Positions 1 to 8,020 are shown, counted from the stretch's first letter. The stretch is DNA of 34,823 nt from Dehalococcoides sp. JdFR-56 (GCA_002011495.1 MTNR01000021.1:1-34823), one strand, 5' to 3'. Program-made: numbers and translations. Notes: generated from the letters alone by a model not told the origin.

Positions 1-782
1 CAGTCAGAGGCCTCAATGAGGCCGGTGGACAGGGCGGTGTAAACTTCGGCTCCGGGGATGGTGAGCACGTCAGCCCCCAGGGCAGCCCAGACCGGTGCCA
101 TTGTCTCCGGGGCCCTTATCTTCAGCCCCTTGACATCCTCAAAGCCGCGGATGGGTTTCTTGGAGACGATTGATTCGCCGGCGAAGGTGTAGAAGCTGGG
201 AGCTAGGAATTGGAGGTCCCATTTGCCATACAGGTCTCTCGCCAGGTCGTTGCCGCCTCCGGCGTAGAGCCACATAAGGGTGCGTGGATAGTCACCGATG
301 ATTATACTGGCAGACTCATAGGCCACAAACGCCGGGTCTTTCCCGGAATAGTAGCCTCCACCGGATTGCATTATCTCCACCACCCCGCTTCTCAGGGCGT
401 CAAAATACTCGGTGTAGGGCATCAGTGCTCCGGAGGAGAACGCCTCAATCTGAATCCGGCCGTTGCTCATATTCCTGACGTTATCGGCAAACATTTGATT
501 GGCCTTGAACAATAGCTCAGCCTCAGACCACATGCTCACCATTCGCCACTTGTACACCTTCTCGGGCTGAGCTGGTGCTGGCGCCGGTGCTGGTGTTGGG
601 GACGGAGCTGGCGCAGGAGCCGGTGCCGGGGCCGGAGCTGGTGCTGGAGCTGGAGTTGGAGCCGGTGCTGGCGCAGGAGCCGGTGCCGGAGCTGGTGCCG
701 GTGCTGGCGCGGCACAGGCGGTGGCAACTAAGCTGACCACCAGTAGCAGCCCCAGCATACTTAGCCATGTTTTTCTGCTCAC
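1..782 (-). CDS. TRAP transporter solute-binding lipoprotein, DctP family (3' end cut by window)
   Basis: Extracytoplasmic receptor of a tripartite (TRAP) carboxylate transporter. It captures organic acids and delivers them to DctQM membrane subunits, which are not in the window. I chose GTG at 780-782, which has a strong GGAGG upstream. Residues 1-22 form a lipoprotein signal ending in a V-A-T-A-C lipobox (Cys23). Residues 24-71 are an almost pure Ala-Pro spacer. From about residue 75 the mature DctP fold begins: a K-W-R-M-V-S-M-W-S first strand, then a central G-F-E-D-V-K-G-L-K-I-R motif followed by Pro-Glu, which is diagnostic of the DctP/TakP family and contains the Arg that pairs with the substrate carboxylate. 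About 260 residues are visible and the C-terminus lies beyond position 1. It is divergent from the two-component pair starting at 1058, which may control it. The substrate is not predictable from sequence. Confidence 0.9.
   Translation of the reverse strand, partial: MSRKTWLSMLGLLLVVSLVATACAAPAPAPAPAPAPAPAPAPTPAPAPAPAPAPAPAPAPSPTPAPAPAPAQPEKVYKWRMVSMWSEAELLFKANQMFADNVRNMSNGRIQIEAFSSGALMPYTEYFDALRSGVVEIMQSGGGYYSGKDPAFVAYESASIIIGDYPRTLMWLYAGGGNDLARDLYGKWDLQFLAPSFYTFAGESIVSKKPIRGFEDVKGLKIRAPETMAPVWAALGADVLTIPGAEVYTALSTGLIEASD
570..713 (-). repeat. Ala-Pro low-complexity spacer coding repeat in the TRAP lipoprotein
   Basis: Codons 24-71 of the DctP lipoprotein alternate Ala and Pro, with rare Thr or Ser, directly after the lipidated Cys. 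The DNA is degenerate GCN-CCN repeats. An extended AP linker would hold the binding domain away from the membrane. Confidence 0.9.
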
Positions 783-1057
783 TTCCTTTCCTCCTCTAAA
801 ATATTACCATACCGTAGCAAACTCTTCCCTTTGAAAGCTATCACCCCCTATCATCTTTTTGAGGTAAAAGCACCCTTCTCGTTTGAGCCGTAAGGTCAAA
901 CTTATCTTCTTTGCCCAATTTGGCAAGCCGGAGATAGCTAAAGGATATACCATTATTCCTCTCTGTTCAACGGACTTTTGGCCGTGTACCAAAGTTCGCC
1001 TCGTGGTCAGAAGCTGGTGTACTTTGGTCCGCTTCCACTTTGTGCTAAAATGGTAGC
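783..1057. promoter_or_regulatory. Divergent intergenic region with three short dyads
   Basis: This 275-bp AT-richer gap separates the TRAP lipoprotein gene (leftward) from the response regulator gene (rightward). Dyads visible: GTTTGA (881-886) with TCAAAC (896-901); TTGCC (911-915) with GGCAA (922-926); and ACCAAAGT (988-995) with ACTTTGGT (1021-1028). The last lies at the -35 side of the response regulator promoter and could be an operator. No leftward promoter is convincing. No RNA gene or further ORF is recognisable here. Confidence 0.45.
1024..1051 (+). promoter_or_regulatory. Candidate promoter giving a leaderless mRNA
   Basis: A -10-like TAAAAT at 1046-1051 lies 6 bp before the ATG at 1058, with a weak TTGGTC at 1024-1029 (16-bp spacer). 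Transcription would be expected to start at or next to the A of the ATG. No Shine-Dalgarno sequence precedes the gene, which fits leaderless translation. Confidence 0.45.
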
Positions 1058-1765
1058 ATGACCGAGTTGCGTGCCGAAGTTGACCCCGCTCAGGGGCAGC
1101 CGGATACGATCACCATAATGCTGGCTGATGACCACCCTCTGCTCCGCCAGGCGCTGAGAAATGTCCTGGAGAAGCAGGCTGATTTCAAAATCATCGCCGA
1201 GGCCGGCGATGGTGAGGAGGCGGTGAAATTAGCCACGGAGCTGGTTCCGGATGTGGTGATTATGGATATAGGTATGCCCAAGCTCAATGGTCTTGAAGCC
1301 ACGCGGCAGATCAAGGAGAAGTGTCCCCGCATCGCCATACTGGTGCTTACCGTTCACGATGATAGCGAGCATATCTTGGGCATACTTGAAGCCGGCGCCG
1401 CTGGGTATCTCACCAAGAGCGTCTTCGGTGACGAGGTGGTCTGTGCCGTGCGTGGGGTGGCTGCTGGGGAGACGGTGCTATCTCCCTCAATCTCGCAGCG
1501 GATAATCAAACACGCGTTGCGCCATATCGCCAAGCCCTTGCCTCTGGACGTCGGTGAGAAGATTACCAGCCGGGAGCTAGATATCCTGAGGCTGGCGGCA
1601 AAGGGCCTGAGCAATAAGGATATCTCGCTCAAATTAGACCTCAGCCTACGCACCGTTAAGGGGCATCTCTCGGAGATTTTTTCCAAGTTGAACGCCGGCA
1701 GCCGCACCGAAGCGGTGATCACTGCGCTGCGCGCTGGTATCCTCACCATTGATGACCTCAACTGA
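1058..1765 (+). CDS. NarL/FixJ-family response regulator
   Basis: DNA-binding response regulator of 235 residues. The receiver domain spans about residues 18-140, with acidic pair D24/D25, phospho-acceptor D70 in a V-V-I-M-D strand and switch residues in L-V-L-T-V-H and Y-L-T-K-S. A LuxR-type HTH spans about 168-230 (T-S-R-E-L-D-I-L, then L-S-N-K-D-I and R-T-V-K-G-H-L). The stop codon (1763-1765) sits 16 bp before the most likely start of the kinase gene, so the two are co-transcribed with the regulator first. It lacks an upstream Shine-Dalgarno and probably initiates leaderless. Targets are unknown; the divergent TRAP gene or the downstream catabolic genes are the obvious candidates. Confidence 0.92.
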   Translation: MTELRAEVDPAQGQPDTITIMLADDHPLLRQALRNVLEKQADFKIIAEAGDGEEAVKLATELVPDVVIMDIGMPKLNGLEATRQIKEKCPRIAILVLTVHDDSEHILGILEAGAAGYLTKSVFGDEVVCAVRGVAAGETVLSPSISQRIIKHALRHIAKPLPLDVGEKITSRELDILRLAAKGLSNKDISLKLDLSLRTVKGHLSEIFSKLNAGSRTEAVITALRAGILTIDDLN

Positions 1766-1781
1766 GGTGGTGGATGGTAAA

Positions 1782-2840
1782 ATGATGAGTCGCTCGGAGC
1801 TAGGCAGGCTTGCCCGCAACGTTCATTTCTGGATTATCCTCATCATCACCGCTGCCATCGCCATTATCTATTATGAGTGGAGCAATTGGTTTCCCTGGTT
1901 CTGGCGCTATTTTGTTTTTGAGTTTGCCAACGAGCTTATCGGTAGCCTTTTCTTCATCCCCTTCCTCTACGCTTCCCTCGTCTTCTGGTGGCGGGGCTCT
2001 CTCTTCGTTTGGGTGCTGTCTCAGGCGGCGGTATTTCCCCTTCTGCTCTATTACCGCTCCAGCATTGAGGATGTGCTGATCAATGTGGCACTGTCCTTCG
2101 TTCCGCTGACGGCGGTGATGATTATCACCATGGAGCTAAAGTGGCGCGAGCGCCAGAGACAAATTATGGTGGAGCGGGAGCGAGAGCGCCAAGTGTACAT
2201 GTCTGAGATCTTCAGGGCCCAGGAGAATGAGCGCCAGCGCATTGCTCAGGAGCTTCATGATGATACCACCCAGGAGCTGCTGGTGATAGCCAACCGTGCG
2301 CAAAATCTGGTGTCTGGTGACCATGGCCAATCTTCGCCCATGGTGCGGGAGCAGGCGGAATGGATACGGGATGCCGTGCTTAAGCTCTCAGAAAATGTGC
2401 GACGGCTCAGCCTGGACTTAAGGCCAAGCGTTCTGGATGACATCGGGCTTGTTCCTGCGGTCAGATGGCTGGCTGACCGCTTAAATCAGGAGGACGGCAT
2501 CAATACCAAGGTGGTGGTGAGTGGCCAGGAGAGGAAGCTGCGCCCGGAAGCTGAGGTCACCATTTTCCGCATCATCCAAGAGGCCTTAAATAACGTCAGG
2601 CGCCATTCCCAGGCCAGCGAGGCGGTGGTCACCCTGGACTTCGCCCCCCAGTCACTCAAGATAACGGTGCAGGACAATGGCAACGGCTTTTCGCTCAAGG
2701 AGACGCTCAGTAGCCTTGCCAGCAAGGGTAAGCTAGGGCTGATCGGAGTGCAGCAGCGAGCTAGACTACTCAACGGCACCTGTGTCATCTGCTCCCAGCC
2801 TGGTGAAGGCACCTCGGTCTCGGTTGAGATAGCCGGGTAG
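1782..2840 (+). CDS. NarX/DegS-type membrane histidine kinase (HisKA_3)
   Basis: Partner kinase of the preceding regulator. I prefer the ATG at 1782, which follows an AGGTGG, over the in-frame TTG/ATG at 1749/1752, which would overlap the previous gene. Residues 1-115 hold about four aromatic-rich membrane segments with only short loops, so no large external sensor domain is present. A charged coiled linker follows. The HisKA_3 H-box R-I-A-Q-E-L-H-D-D carries the phospho-acceptor H159. The HATPase_c domain follows, with N box E-A-L-N-N-V-R-R-H and G box D-N-G-N-G-F, then a G-L-I-G-V-Q-Q-R segment. The signal is probably sensed within or at the membrane. The protein ends normally at 2840. Confidence 0.9.
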   Translation: MMSRSELGRLARNVHFWIILIITAAIAIIYYEWSNWFPWFWRYFVFEFANELIGSLFFIPFLYASLVFWWRGSLFVWVLSQAAVFPLLLYYRSSIEDVLINVALSFVPLTAVMIITMELKWRERQRQIMVERERERQVYMSEIFRAQENERQRIAQELHDDTTQELLVIANRAQNLVSGDHGQSSPMVREQAEWIRDAVLKLSENVRRLSLDLRPSVLDDIGLVPAVRWLADRLNQEDGINTKVVVSGQERKLRPEAEVTIFRIIQEALNNVRRHSQASEAVVTLDFAPQSLKITVQDNGNGFSLKETLSSLASKGKLGLIGVQQRARLLNGTCVICSQPGEGTSVSVEIAG

Positions 2841-2940
2841 CTAAGCTTGTTACATTATTTAATTATTAGCCCCCCAGAGGTGCTGGTTTCCCCGCAGGAT
2901 TCCCTCAAGCGTTTTTAAGTTTGGTTTCGGTATCCTTTTG

Positions 2941-2970
2941 TTGACAACCATTTTCGGGCCAGTTTACAAT
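2941..2970 (+). promoter_or_regulatory. Sigma-70-type promoter for the dehydrogenase/dehydratase pair
   Basis: A perfect TTGACA at 2941-2946 and TACAAT at 2965-2970 are separated by 18 bp. Transcription would start near 2977, giving a leader of about 32 nt containing AGGAGG at 2995-3000. The two genes downstream are therefore likely transcribed apart from the kinase. Confidence 0.75.
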
Positions 2971-3008
2971 GGGCACGAGAAATAACACCAAACTAGGAGG
3001 CGAGCTTG

Positions 3009-4016
3009 ATGGAGAGACCCAAGGTAGTGCGCGTGGACAAAAAGATTGACCGCCATTACATCAAGGAGGAGTATGAAGGGCTGGCCAAGGTCAATGCTGA
3101 GCTGGTGCTCGCTGAATGCGAGACCGAGGAGGAGATAATTGAGGCGACCAAGGACGCGGACGCGGTGCTGACCATGTTTGCCCCGCTGACCCGCCGCGTC
3201 ATGGAGGCGTCCCCCAAATTGAAGGTGATCGTCCGCTATGGCATTGGCTATGATACCGTGGACGTGGACGCCGCCACCGATAATGGAATCCTGGTGGTCA
3301 ATTTCCCCGATTTCTGCCTGCGGGAGGTGGCGGACCACACCCTGGCCTTGCTCTTGGCCTGCGCCCGAAAGGTGGTTTACTATAATAACCTGACCAAGCA
3401 GGGCTACTGGCCTGAGTACAGCGAGCAGGCGCAGACGATCAGGCCCGTCTATGGGGAGACGCTGGGGCTGATCGGCTGTGGCAACATCGGGCGGACGGTG
3501 GCCCGGAAGGCGAAATGCTTTGACTTAAGGGTGCTGGGCTGTGACCCGTATGTGGATAAAGCCGTGGCCGAGGAGGCCGGCATAACTCTAGTGAGCATGC
3601 CCGAGCTGCTGAAAGAGTCAGACTATGTCTCGGTGCACACTTTTTTGAGCAAGTCAACTTGGCATCTCATCGGGGAGAAAGAGTTCCGGCAGATGAAGCC
3701 AACTGCCTATTTCATCAATACCTCGCGCGGTCCGGTGGTTGATGAGGCGGCGCTGATCAAGGCGTTGCAGGAGAAGTGGATCGCCGGGGCGGGGATTGAC
3801 GTCTTTGAGCAAGAGCCGGTCCAGCCCGATAACCCCCTGCTCAAGATGGATAATGTCGTCGTTTCTCCCCACGCGGCTGGTGTCTCTCAGGCTTCGGTGA
3901 GTAACTTGAGGAGGCGGGTGGGGGAGGAGACCGCCAGGGTGCTCAGCGGCCACTGGCCCCAGAACTGGGTGAATAAAAACGTCAAGCCCAAGGTGCCGCT
4001 GGTCAAGGAGGAGTAG
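3009..4016 (+). CDS. NAD-dependent D-2-hydroxyacid dehydrogenase (PGDH/CtBP-like)
   Basis: Oxidoreductase of the D-isomer-specific 2-hydroxyacid dehydrogenase family, interconverting a 2-hydroxyacid and a 2-oxoacid with NAD(H). The ATG at 3009 follows AGGAGG by 8 bp; a TTG one codon upstream is less likely. The protein has 335 residues, normal for a short form without the ACT domain of SerA. A Rossmann motif G156-x-G158-xx-G161 is followed by an acidic D179 at the end of the second strand. The catalytic triad is visible as R240 (N-T-S-R-G-P), E269 (E-Q-E-P) and H288 (S-P-H-A-A-G). The gene for an enolase-superfamily dehydratase follows 43 bp later, so a role in sugar-acid or hydroxyacid catabolism is more likely than serine synthesis. 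The substrate is unassigned. Confidence 0.88.
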   Translation: MERPKVVRVDKKIDRHYIKEEYEGLAKVNAELVLAECETEEEIIEATKDADAVLTMFAPLTRRVMEASPKLKVIVRYGIGYDTVDVDAATDNGILVVNFPDFCLREVADHTLALLLACARKVVYYNNLTKQGYWPEYSEQAQTIRPVYGETLGLIGCGNIGRTVARKAKCFDLRVLGCDPYVDKAVAEEAGITLVSMPELLKESDYVSVHTFLSKSTWHLIGEKEFRQMKPTAYFINTSRGPVVDEAALIKALQEKWIAGAGIDVFEQEPVQPDNPLLKMDNVVVSPHAAGVSQASVSNLRRRVGEETARVLSGHWPQNWVNKNVKPKVPLVKEE

Positions 4017-4059
4017 ATAAGCCTTTACGTCCGCTTGAATATCCGGAAGGAGAGGTTTT

Positions 4060-5235
4060 ATGAAGGACAGGCCGAAGATCACCAGAATAGAGGTGCACCA
4101 GTTTGAGTATGAGATCCGGGACGTGGGCCTGGAGCCAGTCCTCTCCCTCCCCGTCTACGAGCCGGGCTCGGTTATCTCTCTGGTTGCCCACGCCATCAGA
4201 ATCTTCACTGATATAGGCATCACCGGGGAATACGTGGGCGGGCGCCCCACCGAGTATGCGGCCATGCCCATGATTGCCCGCCGTATCATTGGGCGCAATG
4301 CCCTGGATAGAGAGGGCATCTACAATGACCTCAAGCTGACCCTGCGCCAGGTCGCCCGCATGGGGATGAGCCAGGTGGACATCGCCCTGTGGGACTTGGC
4401 CGGCAAGTTCTATGGGGCTCCCATCTATGAACTCTTGGGCGGGAGCAGGATTAGTCTGCCCTGTTACGCCAGCACCTACGTGGGGGATAACCAGCCCGGG
4501 GGCTTGAGCAGCCCCGAAGCCTACGCCGATTTCGCTGAGCAATGCCTGGAGATGGGATATCCGGCCTACAAGATACATCCTTGGGTGGAGGCGCCCATCG
4601 AGCGTCATCTGGCCACGATACACGCCGTGGGCAAAAGGGTAGGGGGTAAGATGGACCTGATGCTTGACCCCTTCTGCGCCATCAAGACCTTTGGCGACGC
4701 CCTGAAGCTGGGATGGGCCTGTGATGAGGAGAAGTTCTTCTGGTGGGAGGACCCGTTTCGGGATGGGGGTATCTCCGCCTTTGCCCATCGCAAGCTGCGC
4801 CAGCTGGTGAAGACGCCTCTTTTGCAGTTGGAGCACGTGCGGGGACTGGAGCCTCACGTTGACTTCATTCTCGCCGAGGGCACCGATTTCGTACGGGGTG
4901 ACCCCGATACTGATGGTGGCGTCACTGGGGTGATGAAGATCGCCCACGCCGCCGAGGGCTTTGGCCTGGATATCGAGCTTCACGCCCCCACCGGCCCGGT
5001 GCGCCGCCACCTGATGGCGGCGATACACAACAGCAACTACTACGAGATGGCGCTGGTTCACCCCAAGGCGCCCCTCACCCCGAGCCCGCCCGTCTATAAA
5101 GATGACTACCGGGACGGTCTGGACGCCATTGACGAGAACGGGTGTGTCCAGGCGCCCCAGGGCCCGGGTCTGGGCGTGGAGTATGATTGGGACTTCATCA
5201 CCAAGCACAGCAAGGGCGTGGCGGTGTATGATTGA
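4060..5235 (+). CDS. Enolase-superfamily dehydratase/racemase (mandelate racemase group)
   Basis: A 391-residue mandelate racemase/muconate-lactonizing-type enzyme that would abstract the proton alpha to a carboxylate, bound through Mg2+, and typically dehydrate a sugar acid. GGAGAGG precedes the ATG. The capping domain occupies about residues 1-125, followed by the barrel. Second-strand K171-x-H173 stands where many relatives have KxK. Candidate metal ligands are D203 (L-M-L-D-P-F), E230 (W-W-E-D-P-F) and E258 (Q-L-E-H-V). A D281-(x)5-G-G-V-T segment and H308 (E-L-H-A-P) match the Asp-His dyad region. Together with the upstream dehydrogenase and a TRAP receptor it suggests uptake and breakdown of hydroxylated carboxylates. 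The exact substrate cannot be read from the sequence. Confidence 0.88.
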   Translation: MKDRPKITRIEVHQFEYEIRDVGLEPVLSLPVYEPGSVISLVAHAIRIFTDIGITGEYVGGRPTEYAAMPMIARRIIGRNALDREGIYNDLKLTLRQVARMGMSQVDIALWDLAGKFYGAPIYELLGGSRISLPCYASTYVGDNQPGGLSSPEAYADFAEQCLEMGYPAYKIHPWVEAPIERHLATIHAVGKRVGGKMDLMLDPFCAIKTFGDALKLGWACDEEKFFWWEDPFRDGGISAFAHRKLRQLVKTPLLQLEHVRGLEPHVDFILAEGTDFVRGDPDTDGGVTGVMKIAHAAEGFGLDIELHAPTGPVRRHLMAAIHNSNYYEMALVHPKAPLTPSPPVYKDDYRDGLDAIDENGCVQAPQGPGLGVEYDWDFITKHSKGVAVYD

Positions 5236-5286
5236 TACCGGGCATAGTCCTGGCCTTCGGGGGGAAGTGAGGGTAAGGGGGTTACG

Positions 5287-6411
5287 TTACCTATTATTTA
5301 GTAGTTTCAGCATCTTTTCCGTGGCCTTCAGCCCGTGCCCGGTAAACGCGGAGATGATGACCTCGCCCGGGCGGGAGCAGGGCAGGTATTTCTTGACGCC
5401 GGCAACTGTCGCCGCCGCCGTGGGCTCAATATAGTATCCTCTCTGGCAGGTTTCTTTGAGGGAAGCTTCGATTTCCTCCTTGCTGACGGCGATGAAGTCT
5501 CCCTCGGTCTTTTTCACCGCGGCCACAATCTCCTTTCCCCTGACCGGCTTAGCGACGGCAATCCCTTCTGCCAAGGTTTCTTTTTTATAAGTTGGAGGGA
5601 TTTCGTCTAGGTTTTCCCGGAAAGCCTGGCACAGAGGAGCGCAGTTTTCCGCCTGCACGGCGATAATTTTGGGTATCTTCTCAGTGATTTTCGCCTTCAG
5701 AAGGTCACTGAAGCCGAGATAGGCGCCCAAGAGAAGCGTCCCGTTGCCCACGGGCAGGATGAGCGTGTCCGGGGATTTCCAACCAAGCTGCTCACAGACT
5801 TCATAGGCAAAGGTCTTGGTGCCCTGAAAAAAGAACGGGTTCCAAGAGTGGCTGGCGTAGTAAAATTTCTCCGCTGCCTTGAGGGCGGCTCGGGCGGTAT
5901 CCTCCCTGGTGCCGGGAATCCGGTTTAGGCTAGCTCCGTAGAATTGGATCTGGGCTAGCTTTCCCGCTGCAGTATCTTCAGGCACAAAGATATGACAGTT
6001 AATACCGGCCCGGGCACAGTAAGCCGAGATTGCTGCCCCAGCATTTCCCGAGGAATCTTCCACCACCTCTCTGATGCCCAGCTCTTTTATCTTGCTCACC
6101 AGAACTGAAGCGCCTCTATCTTTGAAAGACCCGGTGGGGAATAGTTGCTCTTGCTTGATTAGAATTGCCCTTTGAGCCAAGGTTACTTCCACCAGCGGGG
6201 TAAACCCCTCACCCATGGAGACGATGTTGATGTCATCCCAGACTGGAATCGCTTCCCGATACCGCCACATACTCGGCGGCCTTTGTGCTATTTTGGCCAA
6301 ATCAAAGGTGGCCTCAAACTCAATGTCCAGAACTCCGCCACACTCGCATCTCCACCTGGGGTCATCCAGTGGGTAGGTCGCCTGGCAGCACGTGCAGATA
6401 AGCTGGTTCAT
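5287..6411 (-). CDS. thrC: Threonine synthase-like PLP enzyme
   Basis: A 374-residue fold-type II PLP enzyme. The N-terminus has a zinc-ribbon-like C6-xx-C9 ... C22-x-C24 element common in bacterial threonine synthases, which convert O-phosphohomoserine to threonine. The Schiff-base lysine is K97 in P-T-G-S-F-K-D-R-G. A Ser-rich S-S-G-N-A-G loop binds the substrate, and P-V-G-N-G-T holds the PLP phosphate. The C-terminal F-T-G-H-G-L-K is typical of the family. The ATG at 6409-6411 has GAGGGAA upstream, and the gene starts 27 bp after the RidA stop, so the two form an operon. No other threonine-pathway gene is in the window, so a related lyase or deaminase activity remains possible. Confidence 0.82.
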   Translation of the reverse strand: MNQLICTCCQATYPLDDPRWRCECGGVLDIEFEATFDLAKIAQRPPSMWRYREAIPVWDDINIVSMGEGFTPLVEVTLAQRAILIKQEQLFPTGSFKDRGASVLVSKIKELGIREVVEDSSGNAGAAISAYCARAGINCHIFVPEDTAAGKLAQIQFYGASLNRIPGTREDTARAALKAAEKFYYASHSWNPFFFQGTKTFAYEVCEQLGWKSPDTLILPVGNGTLLLGAYLGFSDLLKAKITEKIPKIIAVQAENCAPLCQAFRENLDEIPPTYKKETLAEGIAVAKPVRGKEIVAAVKKTEGDFIAVSKEEIEASLKETCQRGYYIEPTAAATVAGVKKYLPCSRPGEVIISAFTGHGLKATEKMLKLLNNR

Positions 6412-6438
6412 TACCGTACTTTCCCTCAGCGCGAATAT

Positions 6439-6816
6439 TTATTTCAGCGCGGCGATGGCTTCAATCTCAATCTGAAAGCCAAAGTGTAAATTCTTGGTGG
6501 GCACCACCGCCCGCGCCGGGCGGTGCTCTCCGAAGAATCTGGCGTAGACGCTATTTACCCGACCCCAGAGCTCAATATCGGCAAGGTAAATGGTGGTTTT
6601 CAGCACTTGACCGAGGTCAGAGCCCGCCGCTTTCAGTATCTCGGCCAAGTTCTTTAATGCTTGTTCTGTCTCTTCTTCAATCGAGCCAAGGCGCTTCTCC
6701 CCAGTCTTTGGGTCTATTGGTAATTGTCCGGAAACGTAAACGATATCGTTATGAACTATCGCCTGGGAGTAATGCCCGGCGGGTTTGGGGGCCTTTTCTG
6801 TCAAAATCGCTTTCAT
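6439..6816 (-). CDS. ridA: RidA family reactive enamine/imine deaminase
   Basis: A 125-residue YjgF/YER057c/UK114-type protein that forms a trimer and hydrolyses reactive 2-aminoacrylate or 2-aminocrotonate released by PLP enzymes. The typical pattern is complete: H-Y-S-Q-A near the N-terminus, V-Y-V-S-G-Q-L-P, the R-P-A-R-A segment with the catalytic arginine, and the E-I-E-A-I-A end with the conserved Glu. GGAGGTG lies 5 bp before the ATG. Its own promoter is at 6842-6870. It leads an operon with the PLP-dependent threonine-synthase-like gene, whose side products it could detoxify. Confidence 0.9.
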   Translation of the reverse strand: MKAILTEKAPKPAGHYSQAIVHNDIVYVSGQLPIDPKTGEKRLGSIEEETEQALKNLAEILKAAGSDLGQVLKTTIYLADIELWGRVNSVYARFFGEHRPARAVVPTKNLHFGFQIEIEAIAALK

Positions 6817-6841
6817 CTTGTCACCTCCAGAACTCCTAGCT

Positions 6842-6870
6842 ATTCTGAACTACGCTTGTCTAGCTGTCAA
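6842..6870 (-). promoter_or_regulatory. Promoter for the ridA operon
   Basis: On the minus strand, TTGACA (top-strand 6865-6870) and CAGAAT (top-strand 6842-6847) are separated by 17 bp, just upstream of the ridA ribosome site. Confidence 0.55.
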
Positions 6871-6881
6871 TGCTGCCCCGG

Positions 6882-6922
6882 AAAAAAATAAAGAGGCACT
6901 AGACCTTAAGTCCGTGCCTCTT
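6882..6922 (-). terminator. Rho-independent terminator of the DapA-family gene
   Basis: A perfect 9-bp stem, AAGAGGCAC at 6891-6899 with GTGCCTCTT at 6914-6922, encloses a 14-nt loop. Read leftward it is followed by TTATTTTTTT. It lies 27 bp past the stop of the leftward DapA-like gene and insulates the ridA promoter downstream. Confidence 0.88.
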
Positions 6923-6948
6923 GCCAAAGTTGTATCGGTGGCTTGGGC

Positions 6949-7935
6949 CTAGATTATGCCCATCTCTTTCAGTGCCGCTCTGAGCTCCTCTCTTTCCTCA
7001 GCGGTCAGGTCCTCCATGGGCAGCCTCAGCGGGCCGCCATGCAGTCCGACGATATCCATGGCCGCTTTGCCGATGCCCATGTACATGTAGTTTGACCTCA
7101 GGCACTCAGGTATCACGGAAAGGGACTCTCGCTTCTTGTCGAACTTGGCCAGCAAGTTCCATATGGGCAGTTGCTTCCTCAGGGCTTCCAGCGCCCTATT
7201 GAAGTCACCTGCCTCAACCGCCTCATAAATGGCGTAGCTGGAGGCGGGGGCAAAGTTGCCGATGAAGTTGACGAACCCCCGGTATTTGTATCCGTAGGCC
7301 GCGGAGGCAATATAGTGCACCTCGCCCAGGCCGTTGATCAGCACCATGTCCTCTGGGTCAATGCTGAGGGCTTTGAAGGCGTAGTCGGCGGCGTTGGTGG
7401 CGTTGTCCTTGACGGCGATGATGTTTTCGATTTTGGCTAGCCTTGCTATCAGGTCGGGAGAAATCAGCGTCCCGGAGACCGCGGGGTTGTTGTAGATCAT
7501 GATGCCTATCTTTACTGAGCTGGCCACCGCCTTGAAGTATTGGTACATCCCCTCCTTGCTTGCCGCGTGATAGTAGGGTGGCGTCACCATGGCGCAGTCC
7601 ACCCCAACCTCCTCCGCATACTTGGCCAGCTCTATGGTTCTCTCCGCAGCTGCCTGGGAGACGCCGGCCACCACCGGAATCTTCCCGCCCACAGTCTCCA
7701 CCACCGTTCTGATGACCGTCTTCTGCTCCTCAATTGAGTTGGCGTAGCACTCCGTGGTGCTGCCATTGGTCATCAGCACGACATCTTTACCACCATCTTT
7801 GGCGAAATCAACCAAAAACTGGGTGTTCTCCTTCAGCCCCGCGATGTCCAGTTCCCGGTCCTTGGTGTAGGGACAATACTGCACGGGGATGATGCCCTTA
7901 AGGCGTTTTTTCAGTTCCTCCAAACTCATTGACAT
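6949..7935 (-). CDS. DapA/N-acetylneuraminate lyase family aldolase
   Basis: A 328-residue class I aldolase of the DHDPS/NAL superfamily, cleaving or condensing 2-oxoacids through a Schiff base. The catalytic lysine is K176 (I-I-A-V-K-D-N) and the general-acid tyrosine Y148 lies in I-Y-N-N-P. The G-T-T-G-E motif of true dihydrodipicolinate synthases is here N-G-S-T-T-E (58-63), so the substrate is probably different. A 2-keto-3-deoxy sugar acid would fit with the nearby dehydratase. The ATG at 7933-7935 follows GGAGGAG. The gene is monocistronic, with a promoter at 7975-8003 and a terminator at 6882-6922. lysA or dapB neighbours are absent, which also argues against lysine synthesis. Confidence 0.85.
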   Translation of the reverse strand: MSMSLEELKKRLKGIIPVQYCPYTKDRELDIAGLKENTQFLVDFAKDGGKDVVLMTNGSTTECYANSIEEQKTVIRTVVETVGGKIPVVAGVSQAAAERTIELAKYAEEVGVDCAMVTPPYYHAASKEGMYQYFKAVASSVKIGIMIYNNPAVSGTLISPDLIARLAKIENIIAVKDNATNAADYAFKALSIDPEDMVLINGLGEVHYIASAAYGYKYRGFVNFIGNFAPASSYAIYEAVEAGDFNRALEALRKQLPIWNLLAKFDKKRESLSVIPECLRSNYMYMGIGKAAMDIVGLHGGPLRLPMEDLTAEEREELRAALKEMGII

Positions 7936-7974
7936 CTTGGCTCCTCCGTGAGTTTATTTGGCTTTCCGCCTCAA

Positions 7975-8003
7975 AAGCTAACAGAAAGAGGAGAGCTTGT
8001 CAA
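7975..8003 (-). promoter_or_regulatory. Promoter for the DapA-family gene
   Basis: On the minus strand a perfect TTGACA (top-strand 7998-8003) is followed after 17 bp by TAGCTT (top-strand 7975-7980). The start of transcription would fall near 7968, about 33 nt before the ATG. Confidence 0.6.
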
Positions 8004-8020
8004 GGAAGCGGGAGAAATAT

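Noticed and set aside
523-768. Ser/Thr/Gly-rich small protein reading through the Ala-Pro region
   Set aside because: It is an alternative frame of the GCN-CCN repeat within the TRAP lipoprotein gene.
4003-5208. 401-codon minus-strand frame over the dehydratase gene
   Set aside because: It is a mirror of a highly conserved enolase-superfamily gene with good ribosome site and metal ligands. No family features are seen in the antisense product.
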